A stretch of 64,000 nt of DNA from contig PNNG01000034.1 in the NCBI GenBank assembly GCA_013824115.1, positions 62,001-126,000 on the forward strand. The letters run 5' to 3'. The position numbers were made by a program, and so were the translations under genes. Positions within the stretch are counted from its first letter, which is position 1; every line of letters starts with the position of its first letter. This DNA comes from Sphingobacteriaceae bacterium. Its GTDB lineage: Bacteria > Bacteroidota > Bacteroidia > UBA7662. Of this stretch, positions 25,307 to 34,116 are shown in pieces. The notes below the pieces were generated by a model, which worked only from the letters and a program-made list of their open reading frames with translations, was not told the DNA's origin and did no database searches.

Positions 25307-27706
25307 TTGAAGTACGCTCGATTCCATATTGTATTCCTCATTTTGGGCACGTGTATCTTGGCTTCGGCGATTGCCAATGCTCAAAATGAAGCCAAAACGC
25401 TTTTGTATGGCCGTACCCCCACCTTGGCCATTGTAGAAGACAGCATGAGGCTAGACCAATGGCAACTTTGGGAGCACTTAGACTCAAACTATTTTGGCAC
25501 CATGGTCGCTGATGCGATTTGGAAGGATTGTGAGCAAAATCGCACCTTTTACGCGCACGGAAAAACGGTGTATAGCCACCAATTAGGAGGCCAAAGTGCA
25601 TTGCCGATTAACTCTACGGTTGATACAGGAACCCTGTCGAACGTGAATCTCATGCAAGCTTATTTGTTTCCTTACCCTGGCGATCGTCAAAAGTTGATTT
25701 ATCTCAATCTGCATACAAATCCGTTTTGGGTGGTTCCAGGTTTTCCGCACAATGCAAGGGTAGGTATTTACGACAAGGGCCTCGGGCCGAACGGTTTGAT
25801 TCAAGCCTTCAATTTGGATACTCAAAAAGTGATGGGCGTTGGCGTAGCAAGGCACCAAAACATGCGCGATTATTGGATACTTTTAGTTCATCGGGAAAAT
25901 CCCACCACTGCCGTCTTACGCGTTTATGCAGTAACACCTGCTGGTGTGAATCCTAATCCTGTGAGCACCCACTCGTTTTACCACGAAAGCATCCAAATGG
26001 TTTATGGTTTACACATGTCAGTAAGTCCACGGAACAACCGAATCATTATTACCGCACAAGAAAACTACCTTTCGATACTCGATTTTGATCATTCAACCGG
26101 ACAAGTTACCCGTGTTTTTGGGTTTAATTTTTATGTGAGGTTTCCAGCCGGGCCTGGTTTGTTTAGTTTGGTAGGAGGCACCTTTAGTGGTGGGGGAGAT
26201 CGTTATTATGCCTATTACTTTGATGCGCGTAGGACCAATGTGCGGCGATTTTTTGTGCAGTTTAATGCCCTTGCCACCGATAGCACACAGTTTTACCAAA
26301 GTTTAGGTGCATTTAATGCAGGCTTGTATTTTCCTGAATCATTTCATCTGGGGCGAGATCAGCGGTTGTATATCAGTGGTCGAGACAATGCACTGGGTGG
26401 TCGTTTGAAAATTGCTTGCTTCCATGCGCCCGATTCGTTTGGGTTGGCTGCACGGCTTCAATGGGACTATCGCTCCTTATTCATTCCAAGATTGGATACG
26501 CCTTCGTGGAGGTATTACTTTTCGTACGTTTTGCCAGATTTTAACCGTAAAGACCGTTTCACCATTAAGGGTATTGACAGCACATGTGTGGGAGCAGAGG
26601 CTGTTTATGTGCTGTCGGAGCCCCATCGGCTCGATAGTTTGCGCTGGTTTTACAACCATCCGCTCACTGGACAAACCATCGAGAGTACTTTGATGGAACT
26701 GCGCATTACCTTTACACAAAAGGCCACGATTACCTTGAATTGTGTGGCCTATTATTGCGATTCCATCATGCTTTTGCAAAAGCAGATTGTGGTAGATGAT
26801 ATTCCTGAGTTGCTTCTGAATGACACTTCCTTTTGCCAGCAGCCAGAAATGATAGTGCGGGCTCCCACCGATGGTAGTCGGGTACAGCAATGGAGCACAG
26901 GAAGCACCGCTACTCAGTTGCGCATTACGGAAACCGGTTGGTATTGGTTGGAGCGGGAAAACAGGTGTGGATTCAGCAGGGACAGTTTTTATGTGAGTGA
27001 TGTTTTCATTCCTAAACATGGTTTGCCTGTGGATACCTTTATTTGTGCAGGCCAAAGCATCCTGCTCACAGCCAATGCGGGCGACTATCAGCTTAGTTGG
27101 CCCGACGGAGATCAAAGTTTGCAAAAAAGATTGTTCAACGCCGGGACCTATGTGTTGCGCTTACAAGATAGCTGTGGCTTGCATTATGATACGCTTCGAG
27201 TTTACTCCCTCGATGAGCCATTGGATGGATTTTTGGATACTATTAACTGCAAACAACGGCCTTTTTACTTCCCTGATAGTAGTTGGCTGTACACCTCAGC
27301 CATTTGGTCCGATGGGTCAACGGCCTATCCTCGCCAATTTACGGAACCGTTCAATGGCAACGTCCGCATCATCAACCCTTGCGGTGAAGGCAATTATGAG
27401 TTGAAAGTGGCTTGGGTTGATTGCAACTGTAATATATACGCGCCAACAGCTTTTTCTCCCAATGGCGATGGCCTCAATGAGTATTTTCGCGTGTTTTCAG
27501 CTTGTGAATTTAACAGTTTTGGAATGCGAATATTCGATCGCTGGGGACGCGAACTCTTTTACAGCGAGCGCATGGACCAAGGTTGGGATGGAACTTACAG
27601 AGGAAATCCTATGCCTGATGGCCACTACACCTTCACCATCATTTACACAACCAGTATCCAAGGATCACAACAAATTAAAGACGGTATTTTTTATATGTAC
27701 CGTTGA
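25307..27706 (+). CDS. Large secreted protein with gliding/T9SS type B (CHU_C) C-terminal domain
   Basis: The 799-residue protein begins at a TTG at 25307, because an in-frame stop lies at 25295-25297 and no ATG remains; an AGGAA lies 6 nt before it. It has a signal peptide ending ASAIANAQ. Residues ~30-410 look like a beta-propeller-type domain, followed by Ig-like, Cys-containing repeats (VDDIPELLLNDTSFC, VDTFICAGQSILLTANAG). The C terminus is a CHU_C gliding motility-type domain: IYAPTAFSPNGDGLNEYFRV, then MRIFDRWGRELFYS, then GWDGTYRGNPMPDGHYTF. Such proteins leave by T9SS and are often cell-surface adhesins; the ligand is unknown. The stop is one base from the convergent lpxD-like gene. 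Confidence 0.85.
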   Translation: MKYARFHIVFLILGTCILASAIANAQNEAKTLLYGRTPTLAIVEDSMRLDQWQLWEHLDSNYFGTMVADAIWKDCEQNRTFYAHGKTVYSHQLGGQSALPINSTVDTGTLSNVNLMQAYLFPYPGDRQKLIYLNLHTNPFWVVPGFPHNARVGIYDKGLGPNGLIQAFNLDTQKVMGVGVARHQNMRDYWILLVHRENPTTAVLRVYAVTPAGVNPNPVSTHSFYHESIQMVYGLHMSVSPRNNRIIITAQENYLSILDFDHSTGQVTRVFGFNFYVRFPAGPGLFSLVGGTFSGGGDRYYAYYFDARRTNVRRFFVQFNALATDSTQFYQSLGAFNAGLYFPESFHLGRDQRLYISGRDNALGGRLKIACFHAPDSFGLAARLQWDYRSLFIPRLDTPSWRYYFSYVLPDFNRKDRFTIKGIDSTCVGAEAVYVLSEPHRLDSLRWFYNHPLTGQTIESTLMELRITFTQKATITLNCVAYYCDSIMLLQKQIVVDDIPELLLNDTSFCQQPEMIVRAPTDGSRVQQWSTGSTATQLRITETGWYWLERENRCGFSRDSFYVSDVFIPKHGLPVDTFICAGQSILLTANAGDYQLSWPDGDQSLQKRLFNAGTYVLRLQDSCGLHYDTLRVYSLDEPLDGFLDTINCKQRPFYFPDSSWLYTSAIWSDGSTAYPRQFTEPFNGNVRIINPCGEGNYELKVAWVDCNCNIYAPTAFSPNGDGLNEYFRVFSACEFNSFGMRIFDRWGRELFYSERMDQGWDGTYRGNPMPDGHYTFTIIYTTSIQGSQQIKDGIFYMYR

Positions 27707-27707
27707 C

Positions 27708-28673
27708 TTATTCCTCTGATGAGCTTTCAGTACTTCCGTAATATTCGTCCATCAAATTGGGCAAACGACGCAAATAGGCCAATTCACGGTAGCGCGTTTT
27801 GGCATCAATAGCGGGAGTGCCAAAGTATACTTTGAATCCTTTAAGCGATTTAGTTACCCCCGATTGGCCCAAAACCACCGCTCCTTTTTCTATGAGTATG
27901 TCTTTTTGAACACCAACTTGGCCCCACAAGGTTACATCATCTTCAATGATGGTCTTTCCGCCAACACCTACCTGGGCGGCGAACAGACAATTTTTACCTA
28001 TTTCTACGCCGTGGCCAATGTGGACCTGGTTATCGAATTTGGTGCCATCGCCAATAATAGTGTCGCCACTAACTCCTTTGTCGATGGTACAACTGGCGCC
28101 AATCTCCACATTGTTGCCAATAATAACCCTGCCGCAAGAGTACAGTTTGTCGTAACCTTCGGGGCGTTTCTTGAAGTAAAAGCCATCGGCACCAATCACT
28201 GTATTTGAGTGTATGATTACATTATCGCCTACGATGGTATCGGAATAGAGCACTACATTGGGGTAAATACGGCAGTTTTTGCCAATTTTCACCCGGTCGC
28301 CCAAAAATACATTGTGCATGATGAGGCTATCTTCGCCCACTTCTACGTTTTTGCCATGGTTGGCACTGTGGCCCATTACAGGCTGGGTTTCGTAGTAGCG
28401 GTTAACTAGCTTGTTGTAATCTCTAAATGGGTCTTCGCTGATCAGAATGCCTTTGTGCGCAGGAAAATCAATTTCAGCATTGATGAGAATGAAGGTGGCT
28501 GCCGACTGGATGGCCCGGTCGTAGTATTTGTGATAATCCACAAAGGTGAGATCGCCCTCTTGAACCTTGTGAATTTCGTTGATGCCGGTAATCAACATGT
28601 CTTCATTGCCTATCATTTTGCACTTCAAAAAGCGGGCAACTTCGCTTAGGGTAATTGGGTTCTTGAGTTTCAT
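27708..28673 (-). CDS. lpxD: UDP-3-O-acylglucosamine N-acyltransferase (LpxD-like)
   Basis: LpxD adds the second hydroxyacyl chain during lipid A synthesis, from acyl-ACP. The 321-residue protein has the short N-terminal uridine-binding domain (to ~100, FLKCKMIGNEDMLITGI). A left-handed beta-helix of hexapeptide repeats follows (IGKNCRIYPNVVLYSDTIVGDN and so on) with the family motif GADGFYF and IGASCTIDKG. The catalytic histidine region is VHIGHGVEIG, and the tail is helical. The start is the ATG at 28673, since the longer frame to 28730 adds 19 unrelated residues. Bacteroidota often encode two LpxD paralogues; which this is cannot be told. No other lpx gene adjoins. Confidence 0.85.
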   Translation of the reverse strand: MKLKNPITLSEVARFLKCKMIGNEDMLITGINEIHKVQEGDLTFVDYHKYYDRAIQSAATFILINAEIDFPAHKGILISEDPFRDYNKLVNRYYETQPVMGHSANHGKNVEVGEDSLIMHNVFLGDRVKIGKNCRIYPNVVLYSDTIVGDNVIIHSNTVIGADGFYFKKRPEGYDKLYSCGRVIIGNNVEIGASCTIDKGVSGDTIIGDGTKFDNQVHIGHGVEIGKNCLFAAQVGVGGKTIIEDDVTLWGQVGVQKDILIEKGAVVLGQSGVTKSLKGFKVYFGTPAIDAKTRYRELAYLRRLPNLMDEYYGSTESSSEE

Positions 28674-28716
28674 GCAATGAGATTTGTGGCGAAGATACGC
28701 ACGGATGAAATTGTTG

Positions 28717-28724
28717 TACTTTTG
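28717..28724 (+). promoter_or_regulatory. Candidate -7 box (TACTTTTG) for gcvT-comB
   Basis: A TAnnTTTG match 17 nt before the gcvT start codon in the 68-bp divergent region with the lpxD-like gene. No well-spaced TTG upstream. Confidence 0.4.
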
Positions 28725-28741
28725 TGCCAAAATTTATCTGC

Positions 28742-29830
28742 ATGAAAAATACTTCTCTTTACGATGTCCATGTGCGTTTAGGTGCCAAAATGGTTCCATT
28801 TGCCGGATTTAACATGCCTGTGAGCTATACAGGCATCAAGGCCGAACACCAGGCTGTACGCGAAGCTTTGGGCATGTTCGACGTATCACACATGGGCGAA
28901 TTTTTGGTAAAGGGAGAGCAAGCATTGGATTTTTTACAATATGTTACCTCTAACGATGTGGCAAAGTTGGAAGATGGCAAGGTGCAGTATTCCTGCTTGC
29001 CCAACGGAGAAGGAGGTATTGTTGATGATTTGCTGGTTTACCGCATGAATGCTGAAAAGTATTTGCTGGTGGTGAATGCTTCAAATATGGAAAAAGATTG
29101 GAATTGGTTGCAGAAACAGAACAAATGGGGCGTGCAGCTGGAAGACTTGAGCGACAATTTATCGCTCTTGGCGGTGCAGGGGCCTAAAGCAGTGGAAGCA
29201 TTGCAAGCCTTGACCTCCGTGGATTTGTCGACCATCAGTTACTACAGTTTTGTGGTGGGCGATTTTGCAGGCGTTCAAGATGTGATTATTTCTGCCACAG
29301 GTTATACCGGTGCAGGTGGCTTCGAGTTGTATGTGACCAATGCAGATGCTGCGAAGGTGTGGGAAGCGGTGATGCAGGCAGGTGCTGCACATGGCATTTT
29401 GCCTTGTGGGCTTGGTTGCAGAGATACACTGCGCCTTGAAATGGGCTACTGCCTCTATGGAAACGATATCAACGACACCACTTCACCCTTGGAAGCCGGT
29501 TTGGGTTGGATCACCAAGTTTACCAAAGACTTTATTGATGCCGACAAATTACAAGCGCAAAAAGCAGCCGGTTTACAAAAGAAATTGGTTGGTTTCGAAA
29601 TGCAGGAAAGAGGAATTCCACGTCAGCACTACAGCTTGCACAACGAATCGGGAGCAAATATTGGTGAAGTTACCTCGGGGAGTGAGTCACCCTCGACCGG
29701 TAAACTCATTGGAATGGGTTATGTGCAAACGGCATACAGCAAGCCCGGAACCACCATTTGGGTCGATATCAGGGGCAAGAAAATTCCCGCCCAGGTAGTT
29801 AAGTTGCCCTTTTATCAACCACAGGCTTGA
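28742..29830 (+). CDS. gcvT: Glycine cleavage system T protein (aminomethyltransferase)
   Basis: GcvT releases ammonia from the aminomethyl-lipoyl H protein and transfers the one-carbon unit to tetrahydrofolate. The 362-residue protein starts at the ATG at 28742 (MKNTSLYDVHVRLGAKMVPFAGF). It has FDVSHMGEF, the folate-binding YTGAGGFELYV segment, GCRDTLRLEMGYCLYGNDI, and the C-terminal domain with EVTSGSESPSTGKLIGMGYV. The length is standard. The P and H proteins are not adjacent. Its TGA shares one base with the start of the comB-like gene, an unusual coupling between one-carbon and sulfonate chemistry. Confidence 0.96.
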   Translation: MKNTSLYDVHVRLGAKMVPFAGFNMPVSYTGIKAEHQAVREALGMFDVSHMGEFLVKGEQALDFLQYVTSNDVAKLEDGKVQYSCLPNGEGGIVDDLLVYRMNAEKYLLVVNASNMEKDWNWLQKQNKWGVQLEDLSDNLSLLAVQGPKAVEALQALTSVDLSTISYYSFVVGDFAGVQDVIISATGYTGAGGFELYVTNADAAKVWEAVMQAGAAHGILPCGLGCRDTLRLEMGYCLYGNDINDTTSPLEAGLGWITKFTKDFIDADKLQAQKAAGLQKKLVGFEMQERGIPRQHYSLHNESGANIGEVTSGSESPSTGKLIGMGYVQTAYSKPGTTIWVDIRGKKIPAQVVKLPFYQPQA

Positions 29831-30543
29831 TGCCGACCATTGAGGTTTGTTTAAGTCCGAAGTTGGTGCCTTGTTTCAATCTCAACGGCAAAACAGCTGT
29901 AGTTATTGATGTGCTGCGCGCAACTTCAGCCATGGTTACAGGTTTGGCGCATGGTGTACAAGCCATCCGACCTGTAAGCACCATTGAAGAATGCCAGTTG
30001 CTCATTGAGCAAGGGTATATTGGTGCTGCCGAACGCAATGGTCAAGTGGTAGATGGTTTTCCTTTCGGTAATTCGCCTTTGGCCTTTCAACAAGCCGATT
30101 TGGCAGGCAAAAAAGTGGCCCTTACTACCACCAATGGAACAAAGGCCATTGAACTGTCGCACGCAGCTGAATCTATTTTGGTGGGGGCTTTTTTGAATCT
30201 AGAAGCCATAGTCGACTATTTGAAGCAAGAAAACCAATCGGTGGTGCTGGTATGTGCGGGCTGGAAGGATAATTTTAACCTCGAAGATACCCTATTTGCT
30301 GGGGCGGTGGTGGCTGGTTTGGGCAAGGACTTTGAAACGCATTGCGACGCGGCTTTGGCTGCTTCGGCCTTGTATGCACGTTTTGAAGACGATCTTTTCG
30401 CGGCTATTCAGCAGTCGTCGCACTTTCATCGATTGGCCAAATTGGGCATTGAAGACGATATCAAATTTTGCCTGCAGCGTAATGTTTATCATTTGGTTCC
30501 TGTAATGCAAGGGCCAGAACTTGTTCCGGCAATGCCGCAATAG
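29830..30543 (+). CDS. comB: ComB-like 2-phosphosulfolactate phosphatase
   Basis: A 237-residue protein of the ComB family, magnesium-dependent phosphatases that convert 2-phosphosulfolactate to sulfolactate; the family was defined in methanogen coenzyme M synthesis. Diagnostic segments are VVIDVLRATSAMVTGLAHG near the N terminus, ALTTTNGTKAIELS, and CAGWKDNFNLEDTLFAGAVV. The start is the ATG overlapping the gcvT stop, so the two are translationally coupled. Many bacteria carry comB without coenzyme M genes, and the substrate in this setting is unproven. Sulfolactate could feed sulfonate metabolism, for instance toward cysteate and sulfonolipids of this phylum, but that is inference. Confidence 0.85.
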   Translation: MPTIEVCLSPKLVPCFNLNGKTAVVIDVLRATSAMVTGLAHGVQAIRPVSTIEECQLLIEQGYIGAAERNGQVVDGFPFGNSPLAFQQADLAGKKVALTTTNGTKAIELSHAAESILVGAFLNLEAIVDYLKQENQSVVLVCAGWKDNFNLEDTLFAGAVVAGLGKDFETHCDAALAASALYARFEDDLFAAIQQSSHFHRLAKLGIEDDIKFCLQRNVYHLVPVMQGPELVPAMPQ

Positions 30544-30596
30544 GTTGGCAGGTTCCAATGGGTTTTCTATCTTCAACCCGCTAAAACCTGAATTGT

Positions 30597-31472
30597 ATGG
30601 AACAAAGTACCTTAACGGCCCTCTTTCTGCCGTTGGCATTGGGCATTATCATGCTTGGCATGGGCATGACCCTTACCCTCGATGATTTCAAACGTGTATT
30701 TGTATCGCCTAAAGCGGTTTTGTTAGGGCTTGCCAATCAATTGCTGCTACTTCCCTTGCTTGGCATACTCATCATATGGGCTTTTGGCTTAGAAGGAACC
30801 ATGGCAGTAGGGGTGATGCTCTTGGCACTTTGTCCTGGTGGCGCAACCTCAAACATCATTTCGCACCTGGCCAAAGCCGATTTGGCCTTGAGCATTTCGT
30901 TAACGGCCATCAGCTCTACTATTACCAATTTTAGCATCCCCATTTTTTTAAATATGGCGTTGTTTCACTTTATGGGTGGGGCTGAGGCTGTTCAATTGCC
31001 CATTGGCAAAACCATTGTGCAAATTTTTGCAGTAACTATTCTTCCAGTCGCCATCGGCATGGTTATTAAAAGCCGGCTTCCCCAGTTTACCGAGAAAAGC
31101 TTAAAGGCGGTGAACATCATGTCGGCCGTGTTTTTTGTGCTCATTTTATTGCTGGCCATTTTGAAAGAGCGGGCCAACATAGTGCCGTATTTTCAGCAGG
31201 CGGGCATTCCCGCACTTGTGCTCAATGCTGGCGCGATGTTTTTGGGCTATTTTTCGGGCTTGACCTTTGCATTACAATTCAAGCAGCGGGTAGCCATAGC
31301 CATTGAAACAGGCATTCAAAATGGCACGCTGGCCATTGCCATTGCTTTGAGTCCGGTGATGCTCAATAACACCGAAATGGCCATCCCCGCAGCCATTTAT
31401 AGCCTCATCATGTTTGTTACCGCTTCTGCGGTGGTAATGTGGTCGAGGAGCCGTGTCGAGCTTGATATATAA
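30597..31472 (+). CDS. BASS-family sodium-dependent transporter
   Basis: A 291-residue inner membrane protein with about nine or ten hydrophobic segments. It carries the bile acid:sodium symporter family features GMGMTLTLDDFKRVFVSPKAV, MLLALCPGGATSNIISHLAKADLALSISLTAISS (the crossover region), and AIAIETGIQNGTLAIAIA. Bacterial BASS proteins carry diverse organic anions such as bile acids, pantoate or 2-keto acids; the substrate is not identifiable. It lies 53 bp after comB on the same strand, so export or import of a sulfonate is conceivable but unsupported. The stop codon directly abuts that of mazG-like. Confidence 0.88.
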   Translation: MEQSTLTALFLPLALGIIMLGMGMTLTLDDFKRVFVSPKAVLLGLANQLLLLPLLGILIIWAFGLEGTMAVGVMLLALCPGGATSNIISHLAKADLALSISLTAISSTITNFSIPIFLNMALFHFMGGAEAVQLPIGKTIVQIFAVTILPVAIGMVIKSRLPQFTEKSLKAVNIMSAVFFVLILLLAILKERANIVPYFQQAGIPALVLNAGAMFLGYFSGLTFALQFKQRVAIAIETGIQNGTLAIAIALSPVMLNNTEMAIPAAIYSLIMFVTASAVVMWSRSRVELDI

Positions 31473-31820
31473 TTAGGGCTGTAGTTTTGGATTGTTGAGG
31501 TGCCGATCGGCATCGCGCTGCGTTTTTTTTGCCATGTTTTTGGCGAAGGCAGCCGTTAAATCAACACCCGTTTGGTTTGCCAAACAAATCAATACCCACA
31601 GCACATCGGCCATTTCATCGCCCAAATCGCGGTTTTTATCGCTTTCCTTGAATGACTGTTCGCCATAGGTGCGTGCCATCAATCGCGCTAGCTCGCCCAC
31701 TTCTTCCATGAGAATGGCTGTATTGGTAAGTTCATTGAAGTAGCGAACACCCGTTGTTTTTATCCAAAGGTCTACTTGGGCTTGGGCTTCTTCCAAGCTC
31801 AATGGTGAAGAGTGGTTCAT
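31473..31820 (-). CDS. MazG-like nucleotide pyrophosphohydrolase
   Basis: A 115-residue single-domain all-alpha NTP pyrophosphatase. The metal-binding motifs are MEEVGELARLM (EExxE at about 38-42) and DLGDEMADVLWVL (ExxD at about 69-72). Such small MazG-like enzymes hydrolyse non-canonical or excess (d)NTPs as house cleaning. It is the last gene of the long minus-strand run that begins at clpB. Its ATG overlaps the upstream DinB-like gene's stop by 4 bp. Confidence 0.88.
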   Translation of the reverse strand: MNHSSPLSLEEAQAQVDLWIKTTGVRYFNELTNTAILMEEVGELARLMARTYGEQSFKESDKNRDLGDEMADVLWVLICLANQTGVDLTAAFAKNMAKKTQRDADRHLNNPKLQP

Positions 31821-32287
31821 GTGGTATATGGTTGTGGTTCTATGAGCCCGAATTGTGCAAAATGATGCTGCATATGCCTAAAATGGAAGCGCAGCCATTG
31901 GTTTTTGTTTAAGGGACCAAAAAGCGGATGTATGGGCGTGTCATCTGGCTTTTCGCTAAAATGCTGCTCAAAAAGGTGCAGCATTTCGTGTAGCAAGGCC
32001 ATGGCTTCCGTCATATTGTCACAGCGCAAAGGCCTGAGGCCTTCGGGACTGTTTTGCTGCCTGATGTTTTTGGGGAATGGTGCGTCACTGTTAAGAAACG
32101 CCAGCCTTTTGGGGATATCGGCATCGGTGATGCTTTGATTGAGCTGCAATTTGCCGTTCGACATGCGGATGGATGCCGACAAATGCTCCACCATATGCTG
32201 TGGCGTCATCATGCCCCAAAGCGGATTTCTGTCGGTTGGAAGGTTCAACAAAAGTTGGCTATATTCAATCAAATCCTGGGTTTGCAT
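31817..32287 (-). CDS. DinB-superfamily protein (DUF1569-like)
   Basis: A 156-residue soluble four-helix-bundle-type protein. The DinB/DUF1569 layout is visible: NPLWGMMTPQHMVEHLSASIRMSNGK with the first histidine, an internal LLHEMLHLFEQHF, and the C-terminal PLFGPLNKNQWLRFHFRHMQHHFAQFG with two or three further metal-type histidines. Members include thiol transferases and damage-inducible proteins, but most are uncharacterised. I use the ATG at 32287; a longer frame to 32350 adds 21 residues that overlap the upstream gene. It overlaps its upstream neighbour by 23 bp and mazG-like by 4 bp. Confidence 0.75.
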   Translation of the reverse strand: MQTQDLIEYSQLLLNLPTDRNPLWGMMTPQHMVEHLSASIRMSNGKLQLNQSITDADIPKRLAFLNSDAPFPKNIRQQNSPEGLRPLRCDNMTEAMALLHEMLHLFEQHFSEKPDDTPIHPLFGPLNKNQWLRFHFRHMQHHFAQFGLIEPQPYTT

Positions 32288-32846
32288 GGCGAATGGGTTG
32301 TGTATTGCTATAGGGTTTAAGCACGCCAGTAGGTGGAATGCCGTAATCAACTTCGTACTTCAGTTTACCATCTTTGGTGTAGTACCACCAGAGACCGCTT
32401 TTTACATCGCGCAGGTGCTGGCCCTTTTGTCGCAAGGTACCATGTCGGTCATAGAAAAAGGCGGGCCCCGCTCGGGTGCCTTCTTCAAAACGAATCACAC
32501 TTTCTATTTTACCATCTTTTCTGTAATCATATCGGTTGCCCAAGATAATAGAGATCCACCTGCCATCCTGGTTTACCGCCATGTGCGCTAAATATTTGAA
32601 GGCAAGCATTTTAAAGTCTTTGTCGTAATAGCGATACACTTTGGCGTACCATCTTTTGGTATCGTAAAACCAGTAGTAGATGGTTCGGTCGAGGGTATCG
32701 ATGCTGTCGCAGGGGTAGGGCTGATCTTCGATGCGCAATTTGAGGGTTTGCTCGAGGTAGGTAGGAAAGGGAATGGTATCAGGCTCGGGGCGAGCTTCGC
32801 TTATCAAGGGCAACATACCCAAACTGAAAACGATCCACCATTTCAT
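32265..32846 (-). CDS. Exported MORN-like/YwqK-like protein, unknown function
   Basis: A 193-residue protein with a signal peptide (MKWWIVFSLGMLPLISEA). The C-terminal half has short beta-hairpin repeats of the MORN/YwqK kind (YDYRKDGKIESVIRFEEGTRAGPAFFYDRHGTLRQKGQHLRDVKSGLWWYYTKDGKLKYEVDYG). These resemble a family often labelled antitoxin-like, but no toxin gene is nearby. It starts 2 nt after dtd ends and overlaps the DinB-like gene by 23 bp, so it is part of the clpB-to-mazG run. Confidence 0.65.
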   Translation of the reverse strand: MKWWIVFSLGMLPLISEARPEPDTIPFPTYLEQTLKLRIEDQPYPCDSIDTLDRTIYYWFYDTKRWYAKVYRYYDKDFKMLAFKYLAHMAVNQDGRWISIILGNRYDYRKDGKIESVIRFEEGTRAGPAFFYDRHGTLRQKGQHLRDVKSGLWWYYTKDGKLKYEVDYGIPPTGVLKPYSNTQPIRHANPGFD

Positions 32847-32848
32847 GC

Positions 32849-33301
32849 TTATTCCTTGTTTTTGGTGTCGATAATGATGGTAACCGGACCATCATTGAGC
32901 AAGTTAACTTGCATATCGGCTCCAAAAATACCAGTTGGTACTGGTTTGCCTAGCTTTTCTTGCAAGCTTTGAACGAAGTATTCGTACAAGGGTACAGCCT
33001 GCTCAGGCCGTGCTGCTTTGATGAAGCTGGGCCGGTTTCCTTTTTGCGTGGCTGCATGCAAAGTGAATTGCGATACTACCAGTATTTCACCGCCAATATC
33101 TTGCACCGAACGATTCATCAGTCCATTTTCATCTCCAAAAATGCGCATTTGCGAAATTTTGGCGGTCAGCCAGTCGGCATCCGCTTTGTCGTCGGCCTGC
33201 TCTACTCCCAATAAGACCAACAGCCCATGCCCGATTTGACCTACAATTTGGCCTTCTACCTCTACTTTGGCAAAGCTAACACGTTGAATTACTGCTCTCA
33301 T
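32849..33301 (-). CDS. dtd: D-aminoacyl-tRNA deacylase
   Basis: DTD removes D-amino acids (and glycine from tRNA-Ala) from mischarged tRNAs, a chiral proofreading step. The 150-residue protein shows the family motifs [24 protein letters not shown] and the cross-subunit NDGPVTI near the C terminus, and begins [15 protein letters not shown]. It lies in the minus-strand run with lon, rsgA and clpB, next to a lipoprotein gene whose stop overlaps its start by 4 bp. The placement fits a translation quality-control operon. Confidence 0.96.
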   Translation of the reverse strand: MRAVIQRVSFAKVEVEGQIVGQIGHGLLVLLGVEQADDKADADWLTAKISQMRIFGDENGLMNRSVQDIGGEILVVSQFTLHAATQKGNRPSFIKAARPEQAVPLYEYFVQSLQEKLGKPVPTGIFGADMQVNLLNDGPVTIIIDTKNKE

Positions 33302-34116
33302 GGCAAGCGAACATACACGGCTTTTTGTTCAAACATATCTGGGGCACTTTCATTGAAGCTGAAAAAACGCAGGCTATCACCCTCGAGCTGCCAGTACCAA
33401 TTGTCGGTTTGCTGCGCACCACGCTGTAGCTTAATCACATCCATGAAGGCTGGATAGCTGTCGTAGCCCAAAACAAAGCTGTATTTGTTGTAGCTGCTCA
33501 ATCCGCGCACAAAACCTTTTTCATCGAAGCTGATTTTGCCACCAAAGGGCTTCACCGCTTTTGCCGATTGCCAATTGCCGTTCAACATTTCTTTGGCAAT
33601 CAATTTTTGAACGCCCAATCCTGCTTCTTCTACTTTGATGCTGCTGCGCACAAATTGGTAGCGAATGTCGTCTTGGATAAGGAACAGCTCTTTTTTGAAA
33701 GGATCGTACTCAAAGTTGAAATTAATGGCCGCATTGCTGTCGCAAGCTTCGAGCCTCAATTGGTCGTTCGTACGCACAAATGTTCCACCACAACCTTCGT
33801 TGTAACCAAATACCAATTGCATGCGGTTGGTCGACTCATCGATGATTACTTCGGCTACTGGCAGCATCTTGTTTTGGCTGAAGTACACGCTTTTGTTCTT
33901 GCGCAATTCAGCTAAAAAATCGGCATTAATCCAGTTACCAGTGAGTGTATCGCGCTGGATGTCTACTTCCTCTAATACCTCGGCCACCGAGTCTTGCTCT
34001 ATCAGTATTTCTTCTTGGCTGGCTCCTTCATCGGGTTCGTTACCGCATGAAAAAAGCGTAACCAGGCTCGCTATTAAGAGGAATTGAAAGAATCGGTTAA
34101 TTGAATGTGTCTTCAT
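33298..34116 (-). CDS. Lipoprotein of unknown function in the clpB-lon operon
   Basis: A 272-residue lipoprotein. The signal [24 protein letters not shown] ends at a cysteine in LFSCG, followed by an acidic tether ([18 protein letters not shown], about 25-50). The remaining ~200 residues are beta rich with two similar-looking lobes ([18 protein letters not shown] and [16 protein letters not shown]). I recognise no family. The start at the ATG at 34116 gives the signal peptide. It overlaps rsgA by 20 bp and dtd by 4 bp, so it is cotranscribed with cytoplasmic quality-control genes, which is odd for a surface protein. Confidence 0.75.
   Translation of the reverse strand: MKTHSINRFFQFLLIASLVTLFSCGNEPDEGASQEEILIEQDSVAEVLEEVDIQRDTLTGNWINADFLAELRKNKSVYFSQNKMLPVAEVIIDESTNRMQLVFGYNEGCGGTFVRTNDQLRLEACDSNAAINFNFEYDPFKKELFLIQDDIRYQFVRSSIKVEEAGLGVQKLIAKEMLNGNWQSAKAVKPFGGKISFDEKGFVRGLSSYNKYSFVLGYDSYPAFMDVIKLQRGAQQTDNWYWQLEGDSLRFFSFNESAPDMFEQKAVYVRLP

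Noticed and set aside
32265-32846. Toxin-antitoxin module based on YwqK-like repeats
   Set aside because: The protein has a signal peptide and no toxin gene accompanies it; the antitoxin label of that family is weakly founded.
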